From Mytilus galloprovincialis (Eukaryota; Mollusca; Bivalvia; Mytilida; Mytilidae): 64,000 nucleotides of DNA. Below, piece after piece: positions 10,958 through 23,714 of this stretch. Numbering within the stretch: position 1 is the first letter of the stretch; every line of letters begins with the position of its first letter. Under the pieces are notes generated by a model. That model was given only the letters and a program-made list of their open reading frames with translations, searched no databases and was not told where the DNA came from. The stretch spans positions 23,624,524 to 23,688,523 of the forward strand of contig NC_134845.1 of the NCBI RefSeq assembly GCF_965363235.1. Direction: 5' to 3'. The position numbers and the translations under genes are program-made.

Positions 10958-13534
10958 GAAAAATTCTTTGCAAACTGACGTCACATGCTCTTTTCGTCGA
11001 AGAATTCAAAAAAAGGAATAGACATAGATGGAATACTACTTTTTTCGGGAGGTTTCAGCTCTTTGGAGGCTTTTTGTTACCATCAAAGAGTAAAATACCA
11101 AAAAAAACCAAACTCAGAGGAATATTCTAAACGGAAATTCCGTAGTCAAATGGCAAAATCAAAGTAAACTTGTTTGTATAGTCAATATTTACCCATTTGA
11201 TCGGTTTTGCAAATTCATCTGCATATTATTAAGGTGGCTACATATCATTGATGACGATAAGACGAAGAAGGATATTGCAGATGAAGAATCGAAAATAATA
11301 TAAGTTCACAATACATACCACACTAGGCTAATGATTGAGGGACACACACATAAGCTTAATATTCGTGAAATGTGGTGCTCTGAAAGTGTAAACGTCTGCT
11401 TCATTATTGACACCCGCCAGCTTGTGAAATGGTAAAATCTGGTGATAAATTGCATTCGGTAATGTAAAATAAAGGACAGGACTTTTGCAACGGCAAATGG
11501 AGTATATCTATATTCACCAATGACACATATATCATATAACAGACAACTATTGAACGGTTTATCAGCGAAATATATATTGTCCCAGTTTACACAGTATAGA
11601 TCGTTTTTATATGAATTATCTGTTTAAATTATTCACACAGCTAGTGAATGAAATATGAAAATATAGACAGACGAACCTTATTTTATACAATTTCTAATAT
11701 GAATTATCAATTTAAAGTGACCTTTGTAATTTTTCGAGATATGATATCTAAGTAGGTATTTGAAATTATTACTAGTATATCAATCAACAAAAAATAGTGT
11801 AATCAAAATACAACTAATTTTTAATCCTCTCATGAATTCTTTAACATTTTCTTCTACAACATTGACGAGGCAAATACAGGAAAGATCTTCAAACTTACAA
11901 ACTTTATGAAATGTTATTTCCATTTTTAACTCTGTGTTAATACTGCTGTTGGAGGTCTGCAGCTCTATACTAAGAGCTTCTGTACTGAAATGACGTTTAC
12001 AATGAATATCAATTCCATGTCGTTTTCAGAAATGAATTAGGAACATAGGTTCGAACCCCCTTAGACCAGGTTGATAAATTTGACTCTATTTTTTACTGTC
12101 ACTTCTGGTTTTAAAGGTCTTTGTGTATTTAAAAATATGTTTACATCAGAACACTTTTAAAAGTTAAGGTAACCTTCTTTTTTTATAACTACCGTTTGCA
12201 TTGTACATTACTCTTTCTTTTCAGTATTGCATCGTCAACATACCCAGGACGTAATTTATTTTGACTTAACTGTCTTCATCGTCCTATTCTTAGTTTTAAT
12301 ACTTAAACACTTAGAGACTGTAACCATGACATGAGCAAATCATATAGTTTTATAAGACCCAAAATGCTACACAATATTTTTTACTGAATTTGCCATAACT
12401 CAGCTGTAAAGTCAAGTATGAAAAAAACGAGATCATTAAATAGAAATGATGTAGTAATTTAACACAATTGTAACGTATGGGTGTGAACCGACTGAGACTG
12501 TTACACTGTCTAAATTGTAAATGTAAACCAAAATATTTAAATTAAACCTCAAGCCAAAAACATTTATGTTCTAGAAATTTTAAAGAAGAGGGAGAAATGT
12601 ATCTACCAAATGCGTAATACATTCAAATGTAAGAGAAAACAGTATTTTGGAGATATTATCCTGCTAAAAATCTTTTTTTTTTTATTATGTCCATTTTCAA
12701 CTGTTTTATTGTAACTCGAAAAAGAACAATTCTCATAACAATTAAAGAATGATTAGACGGAGTTCTATAAACATATGGGAAGATTAAAACTAACCAAATA
12801 CATCACTGCATTTAAAAAACCAGGCTTATAAATTGGTACGCCAGATGCTCTTTGATACGCAACAATTTAAACTATGATCTGAAAAGTTCCAATATCGGAA
12901 CACATTCAAACCACAAACATGTAAAGAAAAGGATTTTTATATAAATTGATATTGATAGGTTGAAAACACATTTTCAAATTTATACACCCTTAAATTTAAA
13001 TTACATAACTTAAATCATATTTATCGAATACAGATCAATCCGTACCTACTCGTTCAATTGCTACAGTTATATCTTTATAGCATGTTGATTAAAACTATCA
13101 ACCAAACAATCATTTGAACTTAATATCAGCAAATTCATTTATTTCACTGTTACAAAGATGTAGCTTGATTTTCCTTTGATAAGTTAGAATGACACAAATC
13201 TGAAATGATTCGACATATTTTACATTATAATGAGAACAGACCTAAATCTGATTTGGAGAAACATAGACATAGTATTTTAACTTTAAATGAAGAATGTTTA
13301 CGGACACAAAAGTATATATCTTCACAGTTTTTAAAACCGAACAAACGAATAATAGACTATCAGAGGAGGATAAACTGTCAGATCCCTACAAGCAATTTAA
13401 AGAAACCATAACCTGTCATCTGCATAAATAATGTTCAAATCTATGGATATGTAGCCATCGTTTGCAGCGGCGACGATGTAATATGGCGTTATTGAATTGT
13501 GAAGCAAGTTAAAGATTTGCCATAGAGATTGTGA

Positions 13535-13635
13535 ACACAAAAATCTGCCATAGATTTGATTTGTTTGACGTTTGTAACTGTCACATTTGTCAAAGATTAG
13601 GAATCTGCCATAGATTTGGAAACCGCCATAGATTT
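13535..13635. repeat. Short repeat cluster GCCATAGATTTG
   Basis: Copies of TCTGCCATAGATTTG or CCGCCATAGATTTG occur three times within about 90 bp, with a related GCCATAGAGATTG just upstream. Each AATCT..AGATT copy can form a small stem. It is non-coding as far as can be seen. Confidence 0.6.
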
Positions 13636-13924
13636 GAATCCTACACAATGTAACATAATCGCTATATGATATAAGACCGTTAAATGTTCTCATCTTGGTT
13701 TATTTTTGGTGAAATTGATTTATTTCAGACATAATACAATGATAATTGTCTATAGCTGGGATAATGTAATGACTCTTAAATCATTTAAAAGCAACAGTGT
13801 ACTGACATTAAAAGTATTAGAGTATTATTGGGTTGCATTTAAATGGATAATTAATTCTTCATGACAAATCTATAGAAATTCACAGCATTTAACGAAGCTC
13901 TTTATAAACAATGCCCCGAGGAAC

Positions 13925-14165
13925 CCATGTCTGTATAGAATAAACTCATCATAGATACCAGGATTACAATTATGTACGCCAAACGCGCTTAGTAAATAAG
14001 ACTCCTTAGTGATGCTCGAATCAACAGAGTAAAGCAGGCCAAATATATATCTAAATATAGTGGCACGAGGTTTAGGGACATTGATGAACCAAAATTACGA
14101 AACGTTATGTCAAATACAGCTAATTTAAGGTAATCTAATTCAGGGATAGAAAACCAAAGTCTGTC
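13925..14165 (-). repeat. Dispersed repeat, GACGAAACG family (minus orientation)
   Basis: Read on the minus strand it carries the family order: AATACAGCTAA..TACCTTAA-like start, TTTGGTTC, GCGTTTGGCGTAC and CTGGTATCTATGATGAG. It resembles 18575-18785 (minus) and 38480-38705 (plus). It is diverged and non-coding. Confidence 0.6.
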
Positions 14166-14204
14166 GAAAAATTCAACAGAAATAGTCTGTAGACGTGACG
14201 AAGT

Positions 14205-14340
14205 CTTTTATTACTCTCTATTCGGTATGGGTTTTGCTAATTCTCAAAACGTTCGCTGACCTGTAATTATTCACATTTCTGTTTTGGTAATTCAAGAATA
14301 GTTGTCTCATTAGCAATCATACCGCATAAATTTATATTTG
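14205..14340 (+). repeat. Dispersed repeat tail (GTTGTCTCATTAGCAATCATACC family)
   Basis: It contains TATTCGGTATGGGTTTTGCT and AGTTGTCTCATTAGCAATCA, matching tails at 20375-20740, 51640-51945, 53420-53620, 54790-54930 and 57660-57905. The family is non-coding and seems common in this genome. Confidence 0.6.
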
Positions 14341-14344
14341 TAAA

Positions 14345-14433
14345 AGAATATTATGTTACAATGATATTATATTATGCTCCTTGTGAGCCCATTTTATGGA
14401 AATAAAGCATCTTCTTCTTCTTCTTCTTCTTCT
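14345..14433 (+). mobile_element. 3' tail of a retrotransposon (LINE or SINE type) with (TTC)n end
   Basis: Near-identical to 1258-1335: ATGATATTATATTATGCTCC, then TTGTGAGC, TTTTATGGAAATAAAGCATC and a longer (TTC)n run. It sits directly after the preceding dispersed-repeat tail. Confidence 0.6.
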
Positions 14434-14904
14434 ATGTTTATTTTTTAATCAAAGTAATAACAGATGGAACATATCTGCTTTATTTGGTTTCAATAAATAT
14501 AGTAGTTTTGAAACATAGGACCTGTTTGTCTCCTTTATTGAAATTTGTGTATGTTTTCTTTTCATTTAACGTTATACGTGAAAAGAAAAGCAAAGTAGTT
14601 TTATTACCCCAGTGTTTTTTTAACATAAGATTATCGTTGAAAATCGGACCAACGCTCATTTGGTCCCTTTGTTAACCAGTGCAAAACAAAAATGAATGTT
14701 GAAATTTAATGGGATTGAATGCAATCAAATTTGTATGCACATGATATTGTTAAGTGTATGAAAAATATTGGAAATTGCTCTTCAGCTTTGTTCTTTATTT
14801 GATGTTTTAACTTTATCCATTGATTTAAGTGACACGGATGAGGTTTTTGTAGACAAAACGCGCGTCTGGCGAAGAAGTTTACATGTTGTTGTGCAATGTA
14901 TTGT

Positions 14905-15090
14905 TTAGCTAAATAAAGGCAACAGTAGTATACCGCTGTTTGAAATTCATAAATCGATTGAGAAAAATACTAAAACTGAGGGAAACACATCAAATATAAG
15001 CCATATGTAAGTTGAGAACTACGACACAACAGAAACGCAACATTAAAATGTAACACACACAAAAACGAACTATAATATAACATATTCATA
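14905..15090 (-). repeat. Dispersed repeat ending in GTATACTACTGTTGCCTTTA (minus)
   Basis: Read on the minus strand this piece ends in AGCGGTATACTACTGTTGCC and TTTATT, and includes GTGTGTTACATTTTAATGTT. The same segments occur on the plus strand at 56380-56725 and, in part, at 23955-24010. A short GACAAAACGCGCGTCTGGCG fragment lies just before it at 14825-14880. Confidence 0.6.
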
Positions 15091-16249
15091 CTCTTTTTAA
15101 CTTAGTTGTATGTAAACTAATATTTATTTGTATTCTACCGTACATCCAAACTTTTTGCACAGTGTAAATTAGCTTGGATTTTAAACGAAATGTAATACCG
15201 AGCGACTGCTCATCATACTTGATACCCACAAATCAATATGCATGCTCTGTGTATGATCGCCTTAAAATTTGCAATTAAATTTTAATGAATTTGTCTATTA
15301 ATTACTATGGATAAAATTGAATTAAAAAATATGTGTAATCATCTTTCTATCTATGTGCACTAACGTTATGGGGGTAATAAGTTTATTGGATTATTTTTTC
15401 TCAATTCATTATCCTAATACAAAATATGTTAGATTTAATTAAAATTTTTATGTTTTTTTTGTTGTTAATTCCATATCAATCATTAAAATACCATCTTGAA
15501 CCGTCTCATATAGCTAAAGTCCATAGCTATCTGGGAGATGTTTATTTGAAATTTTTTGATATCCCTTATTGGATTTATTGTCAATCATTCAACAAAGAAC
15601 GATTTTAATTTGTTTACACATCAAGTGAATAAAATAAAACCACCTCCATATTAGTCCAAAATAATTAGCCAAGATTAAGATACAATACTTGATACTCAAA
15701 TTGAATTGTCATTAAATGATCCCAATTCACATTCAACTAAAATTACTTTATTTTTGTGCAAATAAGCTGCAATAATTTATAGTGCATAGGTTCTTGTGTA
15801 ACGTCATTAAAAGACCTATTGGAACTTAATAGCAAACTGAATGCAGACCTACATTTAGTTTTTATTTGGGTAGAAAGAATCCCCCTCCTAACTTTTCTAA
15901 TTATCACAGTTTTTTGAAGCTAATTGAAAAGGATAGACACGGGTTTGTCAACACTGAGAACATTTAAAGTTAATACACTGAATTATAATTATTTTGTAGT
16001 ACAATAGTAAGTTATTATTCATTAAATGTGGGCGGTATTTATATGATATCGTCGTTTGTAATGGCACGGTGGTCACACAGATACTCGGCGCTTCGTGTAT
16101 TGACAAGGAAAGGTTAATTGGTCTGTTATTTCTACATATTATAAAACTTTGTAGAATGTCTTTTTGGTTTATATATAACCTACTGTGTAATATTATTTTT
16201 AAGTTTAAAATAATATTACAGATTTACTAAAACAATAACATTACTTTAT

Positions 16250-16355
16250 TCTCCGATGCTGTATCAATGCATTTGAATGGGGACATGTGGTTGGAACCCC
16301 CCCCCCCCTTTTGTTCTGGGTTGGGAACCTCCTTTTTAAAATGGCTGGATCCGTC
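16250..16355 (+). mobile_element. Partial MITE of the GGATCC family
   Basis: It carries ATCAATGCATTTGAATGGGG, a long C run, GGGTTGGGAACC and AAAATGGCTGGATCCG. The same blocks are present in the complete element at 46714-46865 (opposite strand) and in 36740-36832. Confidence 0.65.
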
Positions 16356-18424
16356 TTTGTGTATTATAAACACTGTTTTATAGTAATAATGTATTCCATT
16401 GACCACTGAAAAGTCATCGCGAATGTGACACACATGTATTAGTTACGCAATTTATATAGAATTGATCATTCATTGATAAAAAAAAACTTGTTGTATCTAC
16501 ATAAAAAATCTGTTTAAATTCATTAATAAATGCGGAAATGATTGCACATTGTGTTGGAGTCAATGAACAATGCCGATATATCTCAATTAGGACAATGTTA
16601 ATTATTTTTTAATAATTGCAATTGACATTTTTTCATATTGATATTTTCACGTGACCTCGGGTATACATTTCAAGAAGACGATAGTGCGAGAGGGTGCAAG
16701 GAACCAAAAGGACGGGACCAATTATTCAGTAGAACTAACGTCCTAAACAAAGGTTTAAAAAGTCAGAAGAAACTGTCAGAGACGAGTGATTTTTAAACTG
16801 ATATGTAAACACTGTTTAAACGTTTTCAGTTCAGTAGAATGAATATTTGTGAAAATATATCAAAAGACAAGTGCTTTATTTGTTTTGTCATGCACCTGCT
16901 AAATTTTTCATTAAACAATTAAATATATACATTTACGAGCTAAAATACCCTAAACTCGTCACTATATATCGTCTGAATATTGAGGATACAATTATATTTT
17001 TGGAGTAAGAAGCGATGGTATAACTAATCCTTATAAATTCTGAGTACCAATCGACAAATATGTGCATCATACTTTTCAAATGATATTCAGAAATTCTTTC
17101 AATTGAATCATATTATGGAAGCATTTCAAGCAGTGGGTTCGAACTGTTTGCTCATAGCACGTGAAATTAATGTTTAAAACAAAGCATACATATAAAAAAG
17201 AGCAGAAATGATTTTGGGGATATTTCGTTGACCATAAAAAAAATACACTTTATATGTGGTGATACACGATGTTGATGAAACAACAGCTACGTACATGGAT
17301 TGTATACTGCTTTGTTTGGGGTCTCATATGCATTAAAAAATTATAATAAATGCTTTCAATGACAAATCTTCAAATTAAAAGTGTTATCTAAGTTAAAATA
17401 TTACTCTGGTGAAATATACGAAATAAATTAAGTATATAATATTAATATTCACTGAGTCAGTATCTAAAATATAATATTTTTCTTCATACTTAATATTAGA
17501 AAGGAATGCTATCAGATTATATTGGTAGAAATTGAAATGTAAATTTGACAATGACCTAGGTAGGTCTCACATTACCAGATGGTTGAGATAACGTTAGGCA
17601 ATACACCAGTCGGGTTGAGTAGTGACATCGCTGCGTATTTGCAAAACGTTTTATCACATTCTACCTTCAAGAAATACCGTAAATTACCTTAGTTGTTCAA
17701 ATTTGATTAATCTATCAACAAAATATTTCTGAAAGTGTTGTAAATAATGGTATATCTGATGCATGGTTAATGTCTTGGTTCTACATTGAACCAATAACAG
17801 TATTTTTGAAAACTAATACCTGATATGTCGATTTGATGGATTAATTAACAACCTTTTCCATTAAATAAACGATTCCGTATTCATTCCATTTGTCTCTTGA
17901 ATTAATAAATTACAAAGATAAAGCGTTCTTTATAATGACGACATTTGCCTAAAAAATGTCATGTCTAAAACACACTCAGATAAGGAGATATATTAGATAC
18001 TAGCTCTAATATAAAATCTATAAAAAAAAAATCCGTGTGCGCTTAAAACAGTCATAGTAATTTATTTACATGCAGCTTTCTTAAGCCATTTGCCCCACTT
18101 TCTTTTGTTTTCTTCTTTTGTTTAAAAACATAATTTGATTAAGATTATTTTCTTTTTATTTCAAAAGATTTTCTTTTCATTCCAAATGATAAGCGCCAAA
18201 ATGTGGTGAAAAAGTACACATTGAACATTGGTTGTATATACACATTATTTAAAATATGGAAAAATGATTAAACAAATCGAAAAACCCCGTTGTAAGGACA
18301 CGTTCACAAAGTTTGAAGATTCTGAAACTAAGTTTTTAAGTATTTCGTTGGTTGAAGGGTCAGCATAGCTATTAAATTTGTAGTATTTAATTAGTTTTAT
18401 CTGGAAGGTGAAAACTTTTTATTT

Positions 18425-18560
18425 CCTATTGGTGACAAACAAGTCAGGAATATGACAGTTATTAGCCATTTATTTGGTGAGTTTGGGCGTTTGATTTCGA
18501 TATTTGATTAGAGACTTTCCATCTTTGAATTTTCCTCTGCGTTCGGTATTTTTGTGATTT
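18425..18560 (+). repeat. Dispersed repeat (TCAGGAATATGACAGTT family)
   Basis: It shares AAGTCAGGAATATGACAGTT and a GTATTTTTGTGATTTTACTT end with 53855-54000, and part of it with the minus-strand piece at 62065-62115. It is non-coding. Confidence 0.6.
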
Positions 18561-18574
18561 TACTTTTTATACAA

Positions 18575-18785
18575 GGTATTATTAATTAGTTATCAAAGGT
18601 ACCAAGATTATAATTTAATACGCCAGACGCGCGTTTCGTCTGCATAAGACTCATCAGTGATGCTCAGATCAAAATAGTTATGAAGCCAAATAAGTACAAA
18701 ATTGAAGAGCATGGAGGAACCAAAATTCCAAAAATTTGTGCCAAATATGGCTAAGGTAATCTACTCCTGAGATAAAAACATCCTT
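18575..18785 (-). repeat. Dispersed repeat, GACGAAACG family, near complete (minus)
   Basis: On the minus strand it reads GATTACCTTAGCC, TTTGGAATTTTGG, ACTCATCAGTGATGCTC (as complement), GACGAAACGCGCGTCTGGCG and a GGTACCTTTGATAACTA end. This is the best-preserved copy of the family in the window. Confidence 0.65.
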
Positions 18786-19269
18786 TGTTTTTAGAAAAAT
18801 TCATAAACGTCACGGAATCACCAATCACATCTATGGACCTGTCATTAAAGAGTTAATGATTGTGTGTGTGGTATGTTTTAGACTTACTTCTACTAATGAT
18901 ATTGGTTGGTAAACGGATCCAAAGAGCTGAAATTTTACCACAAGAATCAACCAGTCTATTTATCATGACAACTGACAGATTGGTTTCTAAGAAGATGTTA
19001 TTTCAAACGTTTTCTTTTATAGACATCAATTATTCATTAGGTTTTAATTTTTATGAGGATAACTTTATAGCAAAACATGATGGAAATAAATATGCATATA
19101 TTTTGTCATTGCACAAGGTCATGCTTTTCTCAAACTGCTAATGACGACCTTATACTTAATTCGTAGAAGGCAAACTCACTTGAGAGATCCTGGTTTATAT
19201 GTTAGCGGAAATGAGGGTTTTAAACTTGCTTTTATTAGTACCTACTTTGTGTCTATTTGATACTTGTTG

Positions 19270-20325
19270 AGTGTAAAAGAGGGACGAAAGATACCAGATG
19301 GACAGTCAAACTCATAAATCGAAAATAAACTGACAACGCCAAGGCTAAAAATGAAAAGGACAAACAGACAAGCAATAGTACACATGACATGACACAACAT
19401 ATAAAACTAAAGAATAAAGAACACGAACCCCACCAAAAACTAGGGGTGATCTCAGGTGCTCCGGAAGAGTAAGCAAATCCTGCTCCAATTGTGGCACCCG
19501 TGGTGTTGCTTATGAGATAACAATCCGGTAAATAGTCTAATTCGGTAGGTTACATTCATGAAAGGGAAGGGGATTGTAGTTACGACGTAAGGAACATATC
19601 CGATATCATTTGTGAAACGGTTATTCCATAACAGTCAACCAACTTGTGATGGCGTCCGTAAAATTTACGAAGAGATGATTTCAACTTCACCATTTGGAAC
19701 TCTTGATATAATAGCTTCCTTGTGAGCAACCACCCTCTATTAAGAACATCATGATAGGAAATACAAGCACGGGAATATCGTATCAATTGGGAGATATATA
19801 CACCGTATGCATGTGCTGCTGGAATGTTGCTACTTAGAAATGGAAAGTTCACAATTGGAAAGCTGAAATCATCTCTTTTGTCGTAATGTTTTGTTTTTAA
19901 TCGACACTCATTGTCAATTTCTCGATGTAAGTCAAGATATAAGGCCGACTTAACTGTATCGGTTGTATCCTTTATCTCTAGTTTAATGGGATAGATGCGT
20001 TCGACATAGTCACCAAATTATTTAGTTAAAGAACATGATCTATATAGCGGAAGGTAGAGTTAAAGGATATTGCTAACTTCTTATCTTTGTTCCTAAGAAG
20101 TTCCTGTATGAAGTTATAGCGCCTCATAATAATAAAGAAACAAGTCGGCAAGAAGAGGGGCACAATTCATTCCCATTGGAATGCCGACAGTCTGTTGAAA
20201 AACACGTCCTCCAAACGTAACAAATATGTTGTCAATCAAGAAATCAAGCATCTTGATAATGTCAGTTTCAGAGAATTTTTAGTTTGAATCAGAGTGATCC
20301 TTTACAAAGTAGGATTTATCCCTGT
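19270..20325 (-). mobile_element. Penelope-like retroelement copy B, broken
   Basis: On the minus strand it aligns by eye with copy A from the GGGATAAATCCTACTTTGTA segment to the 3' tail. The RT frame is interrupted. The catalytic box is changed from YIDD to YIDH by one substitution, followed three codons later by a stop (around 20025-20045). The last 90 codons are open (19580-19852) and show the undamaged C-terminal frame that copy A has lost. It is 5'-truncated within the RT and is certainly inactive. Confidence 0.8.
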
Positions 20326-20374
20326 AAGTAGCAATCTGATGAGTCGAACCTTAATAAGATTAAAGACATTCAGA

Positions 20375-20740
20375 CGTGTTATAGGTCCAAGCCTGGAACC
20401 TGAAATTTGGTGGTTTTCATTTGTGTTGATATTTCACCACATACGGAGTAGGTTTGAAGACAATCGAAGATATGTAAAGTCCATGCCAGGAACCTGTAAT
20501 CCAGTCGGTTTCTGTGGAAATTTTTATGCTCATTCTGTGTTGTATAGTTTAAATTATGACGTTGAGTTTTTTCCTTTAAATAATTATATATTTTGTTATA
20601 GCTGGACTTTTTATAGCTTACTAAACGATTTGTGTTTGCTTGGTTATGTATATAAGTGTTCACAAAGTATGACTTTTTTTTATTTATGTATTTTCGTCTT
20701 ATTTGCAATCATACCACATATATTAATACTTTTAAACATT
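20375..20740 (+). repeat. Diverged copy of the dispersed repeat with ATCATACCACAT tail
   Basis: It contains two related stretches (AGCCTGGAACCTG and GCCAGGAACCTGTAATCCAG), an ACTTTTTATAGCT segment and a TTTGCAATCATACCACAT end, in the order seen for this family elsewhere. A 149-codon frame across it has no recognisable domain and is treated as incidental. Confidence 0.5.
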
Positions 20741-21848
20741 TAACATTCGAAATATTTGTCCTGCATGGAATGGAAGAAAAAATATTGCCTTCCATAAACC
20801 GATTGCAAGAATATAAACAATGGAAATCGAACATAGCCCAACGTATTAATGTAATTTACATACAAGTATGATTGTTTAGATACATGTCGGATGTCGATAA
20901 TCCTACAAGATATTGGTAGAATTTTTGTTAAACATTTCTTACATGGGTAATGATACACTTTTACTGTTTTTAAATGACTTTGTTTTGAACGTTTACGGTA
21001 GCAGAACACACACGACTGTTATTTATGATGTGAGACAGTCTTTTGTATCATAGATAAATAAATACCATGTTAAAGAAAATCAAATTTAAATGAAGCAATA
21101 AATAAACTGCGGTTTTGTTTGATACGTTCATTCATGTAAATGAAAGTCTCCTTTTTCGAGCTATTAATTTGTTCTTAAAGGCAAAGCAGGTCATTAACGA
21201 GCTGTTTAAATGATTTATGGCTAGAATATATTAGATATTGCTACCCTGATAGTTTTATGCTTATGCAAATTTGATTAAACGTATATTTTTTCTGAGTAAG
21301 TTACCTCATATATATGATTGTAGCAGTTTCGCATTTCTTCAATTTATAAAGAGTTAATTAAAGCTATATCTTTTACGAGCATCAGGATGAAGGCTGTAAG
21401 AATTTCAAGTGCTACATAATACCTAGTAATGACGAGTTAGTCGCTAATGTCATGTGACACGTCTTTCTTCAAATTTGGTATTTGTGCCCAGTCTCACATC
21501 AACGGACTGAAGTTCGAACTGTTAAACTAAACGACTATGAATTGCTGACATGAACATTTTTCTTTGTCAACTTGTCATAACAATGTACATTTTTTTTTAA
21601 ATTTCAATCTTTAAAATCATAAACGCTAGATAAAATGAGAGACAGGGCAATGTTAATATAAAACCTTGATATGTTTTTTAAATAATATATCATTCATCAT
21701 TGATGACCTCTAAAAGATTTGAACGAGAAGAAAAACATTAAAAAGCCATTTGTGATACTCATATCAAGACTTGATCTAATGTCTATTAAAACCAAACAAG
21801 TTCCTTTACTAATAATTATAAGAGAAATACTGTTATATTTTTTTTCAG

Positions 21849-22079
21849 AGGACTCCTACGTTAAATGTAAGTGGCCAACGCCGCCTGTTCATGGATATAT
21901 TGTAGGCCCAGTGTCTGTAGACACTGGATCTATAATTCATATAGCATGTAACCACAGTTATCACTTGATTGGTGCTGACACAATGCAATGTCAGGCTGTG
22001 CCAAATCCTTTTAAACATATGGCGTTATGGTTTCACCAAGTTGGAGACATGTCTTATAGCGATCAACCAAAGTGCATAA
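21849..22079 (+). CDS. Secreted sushi-Kunitz protein, exon 2 (sushi/CCP domain)
   Basis: A 231-nt exon with phase 1 at both ends, the usual architecture of a shuffled sushi module. It encodes residues 45-121. Cysteines 51, 78, 92 and 120, Trp105 and the Gly/Pro pattern (PTPPVHG, GPVSVDTGS) match the four-cysteine CCP fold, in which C1-C3 and C2-C4 pair. The acceptor is TTTTTTTTCAG. The donor is weak (GCATAA|GTAAATC), chosen because it keeps the phase and stops just after the fourth cysteine. CCP domains bind proteins or glycans in complement, adhesion and matrix proteins. The ligand is not predictable. Confidence 0.8.
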
Positions 22080-22454
22080 GTAAATCAATTCAGATTATTG
22101 GTGTGGGGCTTATATGATTTCATTAAGATGGAAACATGTATTATAGCGATCAACCAAAGTTTATATTTTAAGTAAATTAATTCAGAATATTGTTAATAGG
22201 GCTTGCATGTGAATTGTGATGGTTAATGTATTCCAGGCTGCATGAAATAGAGCATGTATAAAGCGCAAAAGAAATATATTAAGTTTTCTTTTCTTTAAAT
22301 GTAAATGCCAATGATTGTATATAATATTTTTACTCTTTATGTTAATTAATGCCAAAATGGCAATAGTTTGCGTTACTATTTTTTTAGGAAGTGGTTATGC
22401 GCAGTTTATGTGTTCCTTTTATCTGAAAGCTTTTACAGTTACTTATTTGTACCT

Positions 22455-23004
22455 TTAAGGTAGAGTCATGTTATTCCACCATCTTGGATTGTACAATCGC
22501 TGTACAAAATCGGTCTAGTAATTTGCCCAAATCTGCCAATTTGGAGACAGATTTGAAATTTAATGGTTAGACAATTTATTCATATTAACAAATCTTGGTG
22601 ATTTATTGTATTATTCAAAATATTAAAACAAATATCAAAGTTGTGTGTTTATGTTATATTTTTTATAAGACATTTAAGGGGAGATAACTCTTTTATTTAA
22701 AAAAAATCATACTGGACTGATAGGGAAATTTTTTATGTTTACTTGTAGCAAGAAAACCAATTCGGTAACCCCATTTTGTCTTTTTATTTTCTTAAAACAT
22801 AGTATAAAACCTATCTTCTCACAATTTATTTCAAAATTATGTGTCCTACAATTTTTTTTTATGCACACAAAAGAGGTTTTTTCATGAACAATATAACCAA
22901 ATTTCGACAATTTTCAACGACTCATAGCTTGGAAAATAGCACGGTGACCCATACTTTTTATTATAGTTAAGAAAAAAAAAATATATACCTCTGATCTACC
23001 TTAA
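22455..23004. mobile_element. TTAA-flanked MITE-like element, about 550 bp
   Basis: The element is bounded on both sides by TTAA followed inward by GGTAGA. The inward similarity continues weakly (GTCATG versus TCAGAGG). It contains CCACCATCTTGGATTGTACA and long A/T runs but no transposase. TTAA target duplications suggest mobilisation by a piggyBac-like transposase; that is inference from the target site only. It lies in intron 2 of the sushi-Kunitz gene. Confidence 0.55.
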
Positions 23005-23391
23005 CACATTTAATATATCGATTTGGTAAAGATATTTTTGTTAGTGTGTGTGTCAGTTTACAGCATTCCATGCATGTTTGAGAACAGCTAGTTATCTCAT
23101 ATTGGCTTTATGTTGTATTCTACTGGTTTTACTTTATGTTATTTTTTTAATCAAATGATCATGAATTATACTCTGATATAGTTTTGAGTAAATAAATATC
23201 TACAACTGAAAAGAACATTGGTTGTCTGAAGTACAACTTTATAAAGATTACATTCTCACGTTTTCATTTTCAAGAGTTTTCATAGTGGTATATAATGTAT
23301 CTAAATTGAACTAGGGTAAAACAGAAATAATGCATGAAATTTTTATTGTAATTATGGTATTCATAACAAGAATTTGTTTATGTATTTTCAG

Positions 23392-23622
23392 AAGAAATAG
23401 ATCCTACACCACCAAACAAGAGGAACAATGATTACGAGGAAATAAAAAATCAATTGATTAAACCAGGTCGTAGCATACGGCCTTCGAATGAAATACCTGG
23501 TAAATCTGTCCGGGTTCCAAAACAAAATGTTCCAGAGTCTGCTAAATCTATGGAGGATCTAGTACCCGAGGTATCTTCACCACCACCTTTGTCATCCCAA
23601 GGAAGAGCTAAGCGAGAATCAG
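23392..23622 (+). CDS. Secreted sushi-Kunitz protein, exon 3 (linker with RAKR site)
   Basis: A 231-nt exon, phase 1 on both sides, acceptor TGTATTTTCAG and donor TCAG|GTGAGT. It encodes residues 122-198, a hydrophilic, Pro/Ser/Lys-rich linker without cysteines. RAKR at 193-196 matches the R-X-K/R-R furin consensus and would separate the sushi half from the acidic Kunitz half. A second basic spot, NKRNND, lies near residue 131. Whether cleavage occurs is inference. The exon is supported by phase, splice sites and open frame rather than by a domain. Confidence 0.7.
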
Positions 23623-23714
23623 GTGAGTTAAAAATTATAAAGTATTGGTAGTAAGGCGGTGATTTGACAGTTGTACATATCTTGAAGTAGATGCACATAT
23701 CAGTCTTATATACA

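Larger units (their letters stand above)
4235..21848 (+). other. Intron 1 of the sushi-Kunitz gene, about 17.6 kb
   Basis: It runs from the GTAAGT donor to a TTTTTTTTCAG acceptor. It contains two Penelope-like copies (9.2-11.0 kb plus, 19.3-20.3 kb minus), a 59-bp duplication, several dispersed repeats and two (TTC)n or TTAA-type elements, each listed separately. In 6.1-9.1, 11.0-13.5, 15.1-16.2, 16.4-18.4 and 20.7-21.8 kb I saw only AT-rich sequence with short open frames lacking splice or domain support. Confidence 0.6.

Noticed and set aside
20294..20743. 149-codon plus-strand frame
   Set aside because: It crosses the edge of Penelope-like copy B and a dispersed repeat; no domain is seen.
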